Shown here: in pieces, positions 41,922 through 48,859 of the stretch | How positions within the stretch are numbered: the first letter of the stretch is position 1 | How the letters are laid out: each line of letters begins with the position of its first letter | Origin: Methanosphaera sp. | GTDB taxonomy: Archaea; Methanobacteriota; Methanobacteria; Methanobacteriales; Methanobacteriaceae | Length of the DNA: 48,859 bases | Direction of reading: 5' to 3' | NCBI GenBank assembly: GCA_017431845.1 | Contig: JAFRKG010000048.1 | Location: forward strand, 1-48,859 | The notes under the pieces: model-generated | The model's database searches: none | What the model saw: only the letters and a program-made list of their open reading frames with translations | What the model was told of the DNA's origin: nothing | Made by a program: the position numbers and the translations under genes

Positions 41922-43004
41922 TCACTTTCTTATTGGTATACACATGTCCATACAATATCCATCTTCTGAGCTAAGTTCATACTTTCCATCAATCTGATTA
42001 ATAAGAGATTCTATTAGTATAGTTCCAAGACCAGAATGATGTTCATTTATCACGTTTAATCCAACACCCGTATCATAATATTTAACAAACATATTATCAT
42101 CATCAACATTAACTATGATACCAATAAGTTTTTCTTCTATAGTATCATCAAATGCATGTTTTATGGAATTAATAATCAGTTCATTCAATATAAGAAACAG
42201 TGGGTTTGACACGTCAATACTTAGATGAGTATCCCTATTTATTTCAAATTTAAACTTTATATTCAAATTACCATACAAGTTTTTAATATTCAATTCAAAG
42301 TCTTTCATAATCTTTAATAATGATACATAATTTAAATTTTCTGTATATAACTGGTTATGTATTAACGCCATCGAGGAAACTGATAATTTCATATATTCAC
42401 TAATTGTCTGATTATCATATCCGAATCTTTGCTGTAAATTAATTAAACTTAATAATATCTGCAAATTATTTTTCACCCTATGATGCACTTCCTTTACCAG
42501 GATATTATTATGTACAGCAAACTCCTCTAATAATAGTTTATCCTTCACGTAATCTGTTACATCATCTACAAAGATTACAAATGAATTTTCCATCAAACTA
42601 CTAAATGAAATATCAAGGTATAACAATTCAGTAGATCTTTTATATAAAATGTTTCTGACTCGAAACTGATCTATCTGTTTTTTAAAAAACTTCTTTCTGA
42701 AATAATTTAATTCTTCACTTATCTCATCATAATTCAACACATTCTGATAAAAGAATGTTCTAAAATCATCATATGAAAAGTTATCAACATCAAAAGTCAT
42801 TCCTAATAAAGAAGATAAGTTATGTTCTTCCACATACTCAAATGAAAAATCTGAACATAATATGCCATGAGTAGTATGAACACGTGTTGCATTTATCTCA
42901 ACGCCATGTGTTAAAGCTATGTCCTTGTAATTGTCCAGTTTATTAACAATCTTCTGAAAAATTATTTCATCATTTTTAATATTATGTTCATACCTTTTTG
43001 TCAT
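41922..43004 (-). CDS. HisKA_2-type sensor histidine kinase
   Basis: A 360-residue kinase without membrane segments. The N-terminal 160 residues include a PAS-like sensor region (RVHTTHGILCSDFSFEYVEE and NILYKRSTELLYLDISFSS). The dimerisation/phosphoacceptor helix is KEVHHRVKNNLQILLSLINL, with His174/His175. The HATPase part has N box NELIINSIKHAF and G1 box DTGVGL (311-316), so ATP binding looks intact. The ATG at 43004 is preferred over 43046 because GGAG lies 6 bases upstream. It heads the signalling operon. Confidence 0.9.
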   Translation of the reverse strand: MTKRYEHNIKNDEIIFQKIVNKLDNYKDIALTHGVEINATRVHTTHGILCSDFSFEYVEEHNLSSLLGMTFDVDNFSYDDFRTFFYQNVLNYDEISEELNYFRKKFFKKQIDQFRVRNILYKRSTELLYLDISFSSLMENSFVIFVDDVTDYVKDKLLLEEFAVHNNILVKEVHHRVKNNLQILLSLINLQQRFGYDNQTISEYMKLSVSSMALIHNQLYTENLNYVSLLKIMKDFELNIKNLYGNLNIKFKFEINRDTHLSIDVSNPLFLILNELIINSIKHAFDDTIEEKLIGIIVNVDDDNMFVKYYDTGVGLNVINEHHSGLGTILIESLINQIDGKYELSSEDGYCMDMCIPIRK

Positions 43005-43329
43005 TATAATCTCCACATTTTTTATAATAGTTTTAGTATAAGACATGTACTATATAATACTTAGTTTAACCTCACTATTAAAGATAATAGGAAAATAAAA
43101 TATTAATAAATTAAAAAAAAATAGTAATTCTATATAAAAATACTTTAACAATAACCATAAACTAAAACAAAGAAAAACGAATAACCATACCTGTTTTAAG
43201 ATTATTTACATTAATAAAACATGAAATATTTTAATAATGAATACAAAAAGAAGACTAAATTAATAAACAAGTATTAAGGTAATGAAAAACATATACAGTA
43301 TAACATAATAATTATTTTAGAGGTAAAAA

Positions 43330-44364
43330 ATGTCCAAAATTAAAACAGAAATAAAAGAAGTTATAACAGATGACTTAAACATATACGAAAAAATAACATC
43401 AAACAAGAAAGTTACAACAGATAATAATTCAAAACAAGGAGTATTATTAACAAACAGGACATTAACTTATGTTGAAGAATACAATTTTTTGGACACCTTA
43501 GGAATAAACATTGAAGTTAATAGGGATAATTTAAACAAATTAAACCTCAACCTCTTAGCCAACATTCTAAATTACAGTGAATTCATAAAAGACCCTGAAA
43601 TATTCAACAAATTATTCAATAATGAAATCAAAGAAATTCATTTAGAAAATATATTATATAAACGAGATGAAGAACTATTATACCTTGACATTAATTTCAA
43701 CACAATACTAAATGAATATATACTAATCACGGTAAACGATAACAGTAATTCACTAGAAGCACAAGTGGTACTTGAAAAACTAGTGAAAGATAACCAAAAT
43801 CTAATCAAAGAACTTCATCACAGAGTAAAAAACAATCTCCAAGTACTGTTAAGTTTAATTAGTATACAGGAACGTTTTAAAAAGAGTGATTATTTAATTA
43901 AAGAATATTTGAAGCTGTCAATCACATCAATGTCAATAATGCATTCTCAACTATACTCAGAAAATCTGACACATGTATCAACAGAACGAATTTTAACAGA
44001 ACTAAAAGCTAAATGTGAAAATTTATACAATTCATCTAACATAACCTTTGATTTTAAAAGTAAAAATGATTCACAAATCCCAATTGAAAAAGCAAATCCA
44101 ATACTACTGTTGTTAGATGAACTCATAATCAATTCAATTTATTCATTGAAAACAGGTAATAACAAGATTATTAACTGTACCTTCATGACAAAAGAAGATA
44201 ATTTAATCATATTCTACAAAGACAATACATCCAAGGAACAAGGAGATAATGATGGTATTGGAGAGTTATTAATCGAATCATTAATCAGTCAAGCTGATGG
44301 AAGAAAAGGAAACACCAAAGACACAGGATACGAGTATAAAATAATAATACCCATCACCACATAA
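43330..44364 (+). CDS. HisKA_2-type histidine kinase paralogue with degenerate ATP site
   Basis: A 344-residue paralogue of the divergent kinase 283 bases away: shared blocks are VEEYNFLDTLGI, ENILYKRDEELLYLDINF and KELHHRVKNNLQVLLSLISI (His163/His164). The N box is LDELIINSIYSL. The G1 box, DTGVGL in the sister, reads DNTSKE here, while GIGELLIESL (G2 region) remains. ATP binding may be weak or lost, so it could act as a phosphatase, a dimer partner or a regulator of the sister kinase. AGAGGT lies 6 bases before the ATG. Confidence 0.88.
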   Translation: MSKIKTEIKEVITDDLNIYEKITSNKKVTTDNNSKQGVLLTNRTLTYVEEYNFLDTLGINIEVNRDNLNKLNLNLLANILNYSEFIKDPEIFNKLFNNEIKEIHLENILYKRDEELLYLDINFNTILNEYILITVNDNSNSLEAQVVLEKLVKDNQNLIKELHHRVKNNLQVLLSLISIQERFKKSDYLIKEYLKLSITSMSIMHSQLYSENLTHVSTERILTELKAKCENLYNSSNITFDFKSKNDSQIPIEKANPILLLLDELIINSIYSLKTGNNKIINCTFMTKEDNLIIFYKDNTSKEQGDNDGIGELLIESLISQADGRKGNTKDTGYEYKIIIPITT

Positions 44365-44521
44365 TACATTAAACAATAAAAAAAATAACAAATTATATTA
44401 AAAACTTTTTTCAATTTAAATAATACCCCAATATTTTAACAAAATACTCATCATATAAATAAAAATACAGGAAAAGACATAATTCATCCCAAACCGGGTA
44501 AAAAGGGGAGTTTATGATAAA

Positions 44522-46381
44522 ATGAAACTAATCTACATGGATGAAAACAACAAAAAACTTTTCGATATAAGAATAGAAAAACTAGAATACATCGACCAAA
44601 AAGAGATAATAACAGATATTTCTGAACTAGATGATGATTATATAAAAGTATTAAGTAGATTAAAAGAAGAAGTATGGTTATACAAACCAACAAAGAATAG
44701 AGAAGACTTCTACATAGAATACTATAACAACCTGTACTATTTTAATGAAGATGATTACAATTTTAAAGTAGGAACCCTTCTATCAAAGACACTGGGAAGA
44801 TACGATAAAGACGAAAATCTTCTAAAATTAATGAAAAAAATATACCAGACAGGTCAAGAACAAAAAGGATTAATAAAAATACTAAGAAATGATGGAAAAC
44901 TCTACAAATACATAAACTACCATTACTTCAAATTACATGAAAGAATCATAGTAATACACGAAGATAAAACAGAAATAAAAATGTACAGGGACAGTACACT
45001 AAATGATAAAGATTTAGGAGTAGCAATTTACCAGAAAAACAAGTTTGTAGAAGTAAACGAAAACTACGCAAAAATAGTTAATAAAACAAGAGACCAACTA
45101 TTAGGTGCATCCCAAGACTTACAAGGCGTACCAGAAAACATGGTTAAAATAATCAAAAGAGAATTAAAAGCAATAGAAAACCAGGAAAAACTATCCTACA
45201 AAATGCCAATGATCTCTTATGATAAAAATGGGGGTGTAAGATACTATATTAATGCAGAAGGATCCTACATAACCTACAACAACATGCCCGCAGTACTCTT
45301 TAAAATAAAAGATTTGACAGAACAAGAAAGAGCAAAAAGACAAAACGAAACAAACATGGATGAAATCATACGACTAAAAAGTACAATACACGAATTAAAA
45401 AAGTATTCAAAAACATTCCTGTCCTATGCAATATACCCCGACAACTACAGTGTAAGTGAAAACTTCTACGATATAATAGAAGATACTGAAAGAGAATACA
45501 AATTCAAAAAAGACAGCATCAGAGATTTTATTTTAGGAGAAGACCTGAAACTATACGATACAATGATAAATTCTATAAGTCCAAGCAATCCCGAAGTAGA
45601 ATTCACAACAAGTATAATGACCCTAAAATTTAACATAAAATACATACGCCACTACTTTAAAAGAATATATGACACAGAAGGAAAAGCCACATCATACGTA
45701 TCAGCACACCAAGATATAACCAATGAAGCTACATACTCCAATAATCTTAAAAAGCAGATATATGAACAAAATGAAACAATAAAAGACAAGGATATACAGA
45801 TAAAAGATGCACATCACACAATAAAAAATAACCTGAATATATTATTATCATTAATAAGAATGCAGGAACATTATCAACCCGATAAAGAGAAGATATTAGA
45901 AGATACGAAAACACATATTAAATCAATCAGTGTAATGCACGAAAAACTATATCAATCAAAAACATTCGAAGATTTACAAATGAAGGAATACATAGACTCA
46001 ATAGTAACATCACTCTTTGATATATATTCCTCAAAAATAAAATATATCTCTAAAGTAGATGAAATATACCTAAATTCAAGCCAAGCCGGGACACTAGGAC
46101 TGATAATCAATGAACTATTAAACAACACAGTTAAATACGCTTTTCCCGATGAAAATATTGGAGAAGTAGAAATAAAACTATCAAGAATAGATAAGATGAT
46201 AGAAGTAGAATATCATGATAATGGAATAGGTATACCAGACAGTGTAGACTTTGAAAACCCTAAAACATTAGGACTAATTGTAGTACAAAACCTGACAAAA
46301 CAACTAGATGGAAAAATAACATACACTTATGACAATGGAACTCTTATAAAACTAGAATTCAAGGAAAAAGAATCATTCTAA
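44522..46381 (+). CDS. PAS-containing HisKA_2 sensor histidine kinase
   Basis: A 619-residue soluble kinase. A PAS domain at about 165-270 includes LGVAIYQKNKFVEVNENYAK, and a second PAS-like region lies at about 300-410 with a coiled stretch at about 410-430. The phosphoacceptor region is KDAHHTIKNNLNILLSLIRM, His431/His432. The HATPase has NELLNNTVKYAF, then YHDNGIGIPD and TLGLIVVQNL, all intact. GGGGAG lies 11 bases before the ATG, with a minute ATG ATA AAA TGA frame in between. The ligand is unknown; the cytoplasmic location suggests a redox or metabolite cue. No response regulator is next to it. Confidence 0.9.
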   Translation: MKLIYMDENNKKLFDIRIEKLEYIDQKEIITDISELDDDYIKVLSRLKEEVWLYKPTKNREDFYIEYYNNLYYFNEDDYNFKVGTLLSKTLGRYDKDENLLKLMKKIYQTGQEQKGLIKILRNDGKLYKYINYHYFKLHERIIVIHEDKTEIKMYRDSTLNDKDLGVAIYQKNKFVEVNENYAKIVNKTRDQLLGASQDLQGVPENMVKIIKRELKAIENQEKLSYKMPMISYDKNGGVRYYINAEGSYITYNNMPAVLFKIKDLTEQERAKRQNETNMDEIIRLKSTIHELKKYSKTFLSYAIYPDNYSVSENFYDIIEDTEREYKFKKDSIRDFILGEDLKLYDTMINSISPSNPEVEFTTSIMTLKFNIKYIRHYFKRIYDTEGKATSYVSAHQDITNEATYSNNLKKQIYEQNETIKDKDIQIKDAHHTIKNNLNILLSLIRMQEHYQPDKEKILEDTKTHIKSISVMHEKLYQSKTFEDLQMKEYIDSIVTSLFDIYSSKIKYISKVDEIYLNSSQAGTLGLIINELLNNTVKYAFPDENIGEVEIKLSRIDKMIEVEYHDNGIGIPDSVDFENPKTLGLIVVQNLTKQLDGKITYTYDNGTLIKLEFKEKESF

Positions 46382-46402
46382 CATTATTGTAGTATTGTAT
46401 GA

Positions 46403-46422
46403 ATACCCTTTTTTAAAGGTAT
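46403..46422 (+). terminator. Hairpin with T6 after the PAS kinase gene
   Basis: ATACC and GGTAT arms enclose a CTTTTTTAAA loop region, about 20 bases after the kinase stop. The T6 tract in it would end transcription in archaea. The opposing repeat-protein gene ends about 150 bases further. Confidence 0.4.
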
Positions 46423-46573
46423 AATTTAAATGATTAAATAAAAAAATAAGTTAGTACATATTTTTGGTCAAAACTCCTTTATATGTAGATATGCTGAATT
46501 AATTATTTAGAATTATTAAAAGAAAAATAGGGGATTAAACTTAATAAAATAAAATTTAACTCATTAGGATATA

Positions 46574-48385
46574 TTATTCATAGCCCAATTCTTTCAACCG
46601 TGATAATGCAGTATCACGAATAGGATACCATTCTTTACGGGTTACTTCATATTCATATCCATCATGATCACTGTATCCAACCACTTCTCTATTGGTAATC
46701 ACTTCAAAAGTTGAATCATGAGATAACTGTAAGAGTACTTCTTTATCAGTTATTTTTTCTACAGCATATCTTCGAATATCATTATTTTCAGCATTATTTT
46801 TTGCAATATCCACCAAACAGGATTGGTTAGTAAAATGAGAATTTTTAATAGCGTGTGAACGAACAATTTCCTCATTATCATTTTCAAATACATATATCAA
46901 TGTTTCCTCATCTTTGATTTTCATAGTTGCTTCTCTTCTAGCATATTTATTTTGGGCATTTTTTGCTAGGTTAATCAATAACTTTTCATCCCCTATTCTT
47001 TCAACATCTTTTTCAATGTCAAAATAATCTAAGTTTTCCAGTAAAGATGCTAATGCAGTTTCATCCTCTACTTTTTTGACGGCTTCTATTCTAACTACAT
47101 TATAATCATGATTTTTAGCTATGTCTATAATTTTTTCCTGATCTGATAAGTTAGGGTTTTTAACGGCTTCTTCACATATGTCCCCATCATCAAAGTTTTC
47201 TATAATATTAATCAATACCTCTTGACTGTTAATTTTTTTAACGGCTTCTAATTTAACTTTAGAATCTAATGCATAATTAATTACATCCATTAATTCAGAA
47301 TCATCATCAATCTCATTGACTCTTTCTACATCAATTATGTATATGGAGTCAGGATATAATTCTTTTAATCTGTCTTTTGCTATATCACGAACTCTTATGC
47401 TGGAATCATGTTTAGCTGTTTCAAACAATATTTTTTCATCAGTAATTTTCATTGCAGCCACTTCACGAACTATATCCGTGTCGCTTTTAAGAATATCTGC
47501 TAAAAATTCTTGATCTTCCACGTTCCATAGTGCAACTCTGCGAACCCATTTCTCGTTTGCATTTGTAGCAATGTCTTTTAGAATGTTTTCATCAGATATT
47601 TTGTATGCTGCTTCCTCCCTAGTATCCTGATATTCCCCATTTAATGCAATATCTTTCAACAATTCTTCATCATCTAAATCTACAATGGCACTGTGTCTAT
47701 TACTCTTATACTTATTAGTTTTTGCAATGTCAAGATTAAACTGTTTTGTTCTTTCTATTTCCATTCGTTCTTTTTCTTTTATTTTTTCAGATAATAGTTC
47801 TTTATTTTCTATTTTTTCTGTTGCTTTTTCACGTATCTCTGAATTTTTATCATATGCTGCTATGTTTATTAGTGTGTCTTGATTATTTAATCTGCTGATT
47901 GCTTCTATTCTAAGACGTTTATTATTTGCATATTCGGCTATTTTAATAAGTTTATCTTCATCAGCAATCATTTTTAAAGCATCTAAGTAGTCTTTATTCA
48001 TAGTATAAGTTACATCCTCGTATTTAAGAAGTAATTCCATTAACACTTTTTCGTTATTGCTTTTTATTGCTGCTTTAAGTCTAACATCATCATTGAAATG
48101 AGTTTCAGCTATTTCTGATAATACTCCTTTGTCGTTAATTTTTTCAACAATTCTTAAATAATTATTTTTAAAAAGCTGTTTATCATTTTTTATTATATAT
48201 ATTAATGTTTCTTCATCTGTCAAATTAGGATTATCTACTGCTTCTGACCTGACATGATGTGATTCATCATTTTTAGCTATATCCATTAGTATATTTTCAT
48301 CTGTAAGTTCTTTTACTGCATCTCTTCTTACTTTCCAGTTGCTATTTTGATATTTTGGTTTGAACAAATTGTTTAAAAACCCCAT
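46574..48385 (-). CDS. HEAT/LRV-like repeat protein
   Basis: A 603-residue protein built almost wholly of helical repeats of about 22-31 residues. Each unit has a core like L-x-x-I-A-x-N/D followed by V/I-R-x-x-A-V and often I-x-D-E-x-x-L; examples are HHVRSEAVDNPNLTDEETLI and KWVRRVALWNVEDQEFLADI. This is closest to LRV (leucine-rich variant) and HEAT-like repeats, which form curved scaffolds for protein binding. I count roughly 18-20 units. A short unrelated segment near 205-215 breaks the array. No catalytic or membrane part. GGTGA lies 4 bases before the ATG. Partner unknown. Confidence 0.85.
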   Translation of the reverse strand: MGFLNNLFKPKYQNSNWKVRRDAVKELTDENILMDIAKNDESHHVRSEAVDNPNLTDEETLIYIIKNDKQLFKNNYLRIVEKINDKGVLSEIAETHFNDDVRLKAAIKSNNEKVLMELLLKYEDVTYTMNKDYLDALKMIADEDKLIKIAEYANNKRLRIEAISRLNNQDTLINIAAYDKNSEIREKATEKIENKELLSEKIKEKERMEIERTKQFNLDIAKTNKYKSNRHSAIVDLDDEELLKDIALNGEYQDTREEAAYKISDENILKDIATNANEKWVRRVALWNVEDQEFLADILKSDTDIVREVAAMKITDEKILFETAKHDSSIRVRDIAKDRLKELYPDSIYIIDVERVNEIDDDSELMDVINYALDSKVKLEAVKKINSQEVLINIIENFDDGDICEEAVKNPNLSDQEKIIDIAKNHDYNVVRIEAVKKVEDETALASLLENLDYFDIEKDVERIGDEKLLINLAKNAQNKYARREATMKIKDEETLIYVFENDNEEIVRSHAIKNSHFTNQSCLVDIAKNNAENNDIRRYAVEKITDKEVLLQLSHDSTFEVITNREVVGYSDHDGYEYEVTRKEWYPIRDTALSRLKELGYE

Positions 48386-48796
48386 TTTATCACCAACACG
48401 AGTTTTGGCCTAAATTATTTAAGGTCGTAGATTCTAATTTAACTTTTTTTAATTATGAATATCATTTAATTGTTGTTTATAAATCTATTTTTTAAGTATT
48501 TGTTTAAAATAAGTTCTTTTTTTGAAGGTTAGAGGTATTTTGTAGTATGATTTCTAAAATGATGGAATTTTGTGGAAAACCATCATTTTAGTTCATTAAT
48601 TTTTCGCGTAATAATATTTTATTGTTATTGTTATTTATACTTTTGTAGTGTTTTTTTGGGTGCGTGGGGGATGGTGTGTTGTTTGGGGTTTTTCCATTAT
48701 TATGGGGGGAGGTTAGTATTTTTTTTAGGTTGTTTTATATTTGTTTATTGTATTTTGGATGAATGTTATGTATCTTTTATCTTCTGTAAGTGTTGT
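48386..48796. other. Intergenic region of about 410 bases with an inverted repeat and a G/T-rich stretch
   Basis: After the A+T-rich promoter region of the repeat-protein gene there is a 12-base perfect inverted repeat (48554-48591). Beyond it, about 48650-48780 is rich in G and T on this strand, with GTGGGGGATGG and GGGGGGAGG runs that are unusual for the window. No convincing gene is seen. The stretch lies 3' of the putative transposase fragment and may belong to a mobile element or its remains. Confidence 0.5.
48554..48591. repeat. 12-base perfect inverted repeat
   Basis: CTAAAATGATGG (48554-48565) and CCATCATTTTAG (48580-48591) are exact reverse complements, with a 14-base spacer. It could be a hairpin terminator for the leftward transposase-like frame, or the end of a small mobile element. 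Confidence 0.6.
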
Positions 48797-48859
48797 TTAT
48801 AGTGTTTCGAAGATTTTCTTTAGGTTGTAGGCGGTTGCATAGAATTGTAGTATGTTTTC
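48797..48859 (-). CDS. C-terminal fragment of a putative DDE transposase (cut by window edge)
   Basis: The minus-strand frame is open from the window edge to a TAA at 48797-48799 and reads ENILQFYATAYNLKKIFETL. The A-x-A-YNLKK-I/L-F motif is typical of the last helix of IS-type DDE transposases such as the IS1182/IS5-like group. Only 20 residues can be seen, so the family is uncertain and the gene could be intact or decayed beyond the edge. Confidence 0.45.
   Translation of the reverse strand, partial: ENILQFYATAYNLKKIFETL

Noticed and set aside
44514-44525. Minute upstream frame ATG ATA AAA TGA overlapping the PAS kinase start
   Set aside because: Only three codons; the ribosome binding site is too close to it, and a similar chance frame occurs at 21359. 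Reinitiation control cannot be claimed.
48572-48802. A 76-codon plus-strand frame rich in Phe, Cys and Gly
   Set aside because: It lies in a G/T-rich stretch, has no ribosome binding site, starts inside the spacer of the inverted repeat and has no family-like pattern.
1-48859. CRISPR array, tRNA and rRNA genes
   Set aside because: No regularly spaced direct repeats and no G+C-rich cloverleaf-like segment were seen in the intergenic regions by eye.

Overview
The window is very A+T-rich archaeal DNA from a methanogen of the order Methanobacteriales, most likely Methanosphaera or a close relative. The clues are a formylmethanofuran:H4MPT formyltransferase homologue, a HAD protein like EhaR, the cobamide enzyme CbiL, a surface protein with pseudomurein-binding-type repeats, archaeal DUF2206 and DUF1616 proteins, and archaeal GGTGA-type ribosome binding sites. 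The genus is inferred from style and content. No rRNA, tRNA or CRISPR array was seen.

Left part (1-8060) is housekeeping and small secreted proteins. It holds a THUMP-domain protein, an MnmC-like methyltransferase, an anchored coiled-coil protein, a Nudix-like protein with a long charged tail, an ExoD-family membrane protein and a tight minus-strand operon. That operon is HAD (EhaR-like) - Ftr paralogue - PfkB kinase. No hydrogenase subunit is visible beside it. A small anchored DUF1616-like protein follows.

Middle part (8100-35530) is a large cell-surface glycan locus. The plus-strand arm encodes a GalE-like epimerase, two Wzx-type flippases, UDP-galactopyranose mutase, a LicD-family transferase and a second epimerase. 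It also encodes two GT2 enzymes, seven GT4 glycosyltransferases and a DUF2206 membrane protein of likely GT-C type. A V4R-domain HTH regulator sits inside it on the other strand. On the far side lie a secreted adhesin-like protein and a minus-strand arm of two GT2 and one GT4 genes with a small membrane protein. A further plus-strand GT4 follows. The parts suggest this pathway: sugar nucleotides are made, sugars are assembled on a lipid, flipped, and extended or transferred outside by a GT-C enzyme using lipid-phosphate sugar.

Right part (35540-48859) begins with cbiL and an XPD/DinG-type helicase. Next is a five-gene minus-strand signalling operon: HisKA_2 histidine kinase, two receiver-only response regulators, a pseudo-receiver fused to a processive GT2 synthase, and an anchored protein. 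Two further HisKA_2 kinases are on the plus strand; one has lost its G1 ATP-binding box. A 603-residue HEAT/LRV-like repeat protein follows, and the right edge carries what looks like the C-terminal end of a transposase.

Points most worth a second look are the kinase/receiver/pseudo-receiver-synthase operon and two genes whose expected N-terminus is reached only from an AUU codon. Others are the eha-type trio without a hydrogenase, intragenic switches in base composition inside the glycan locus, and a palindromic intergenic region with a possible small RNA.
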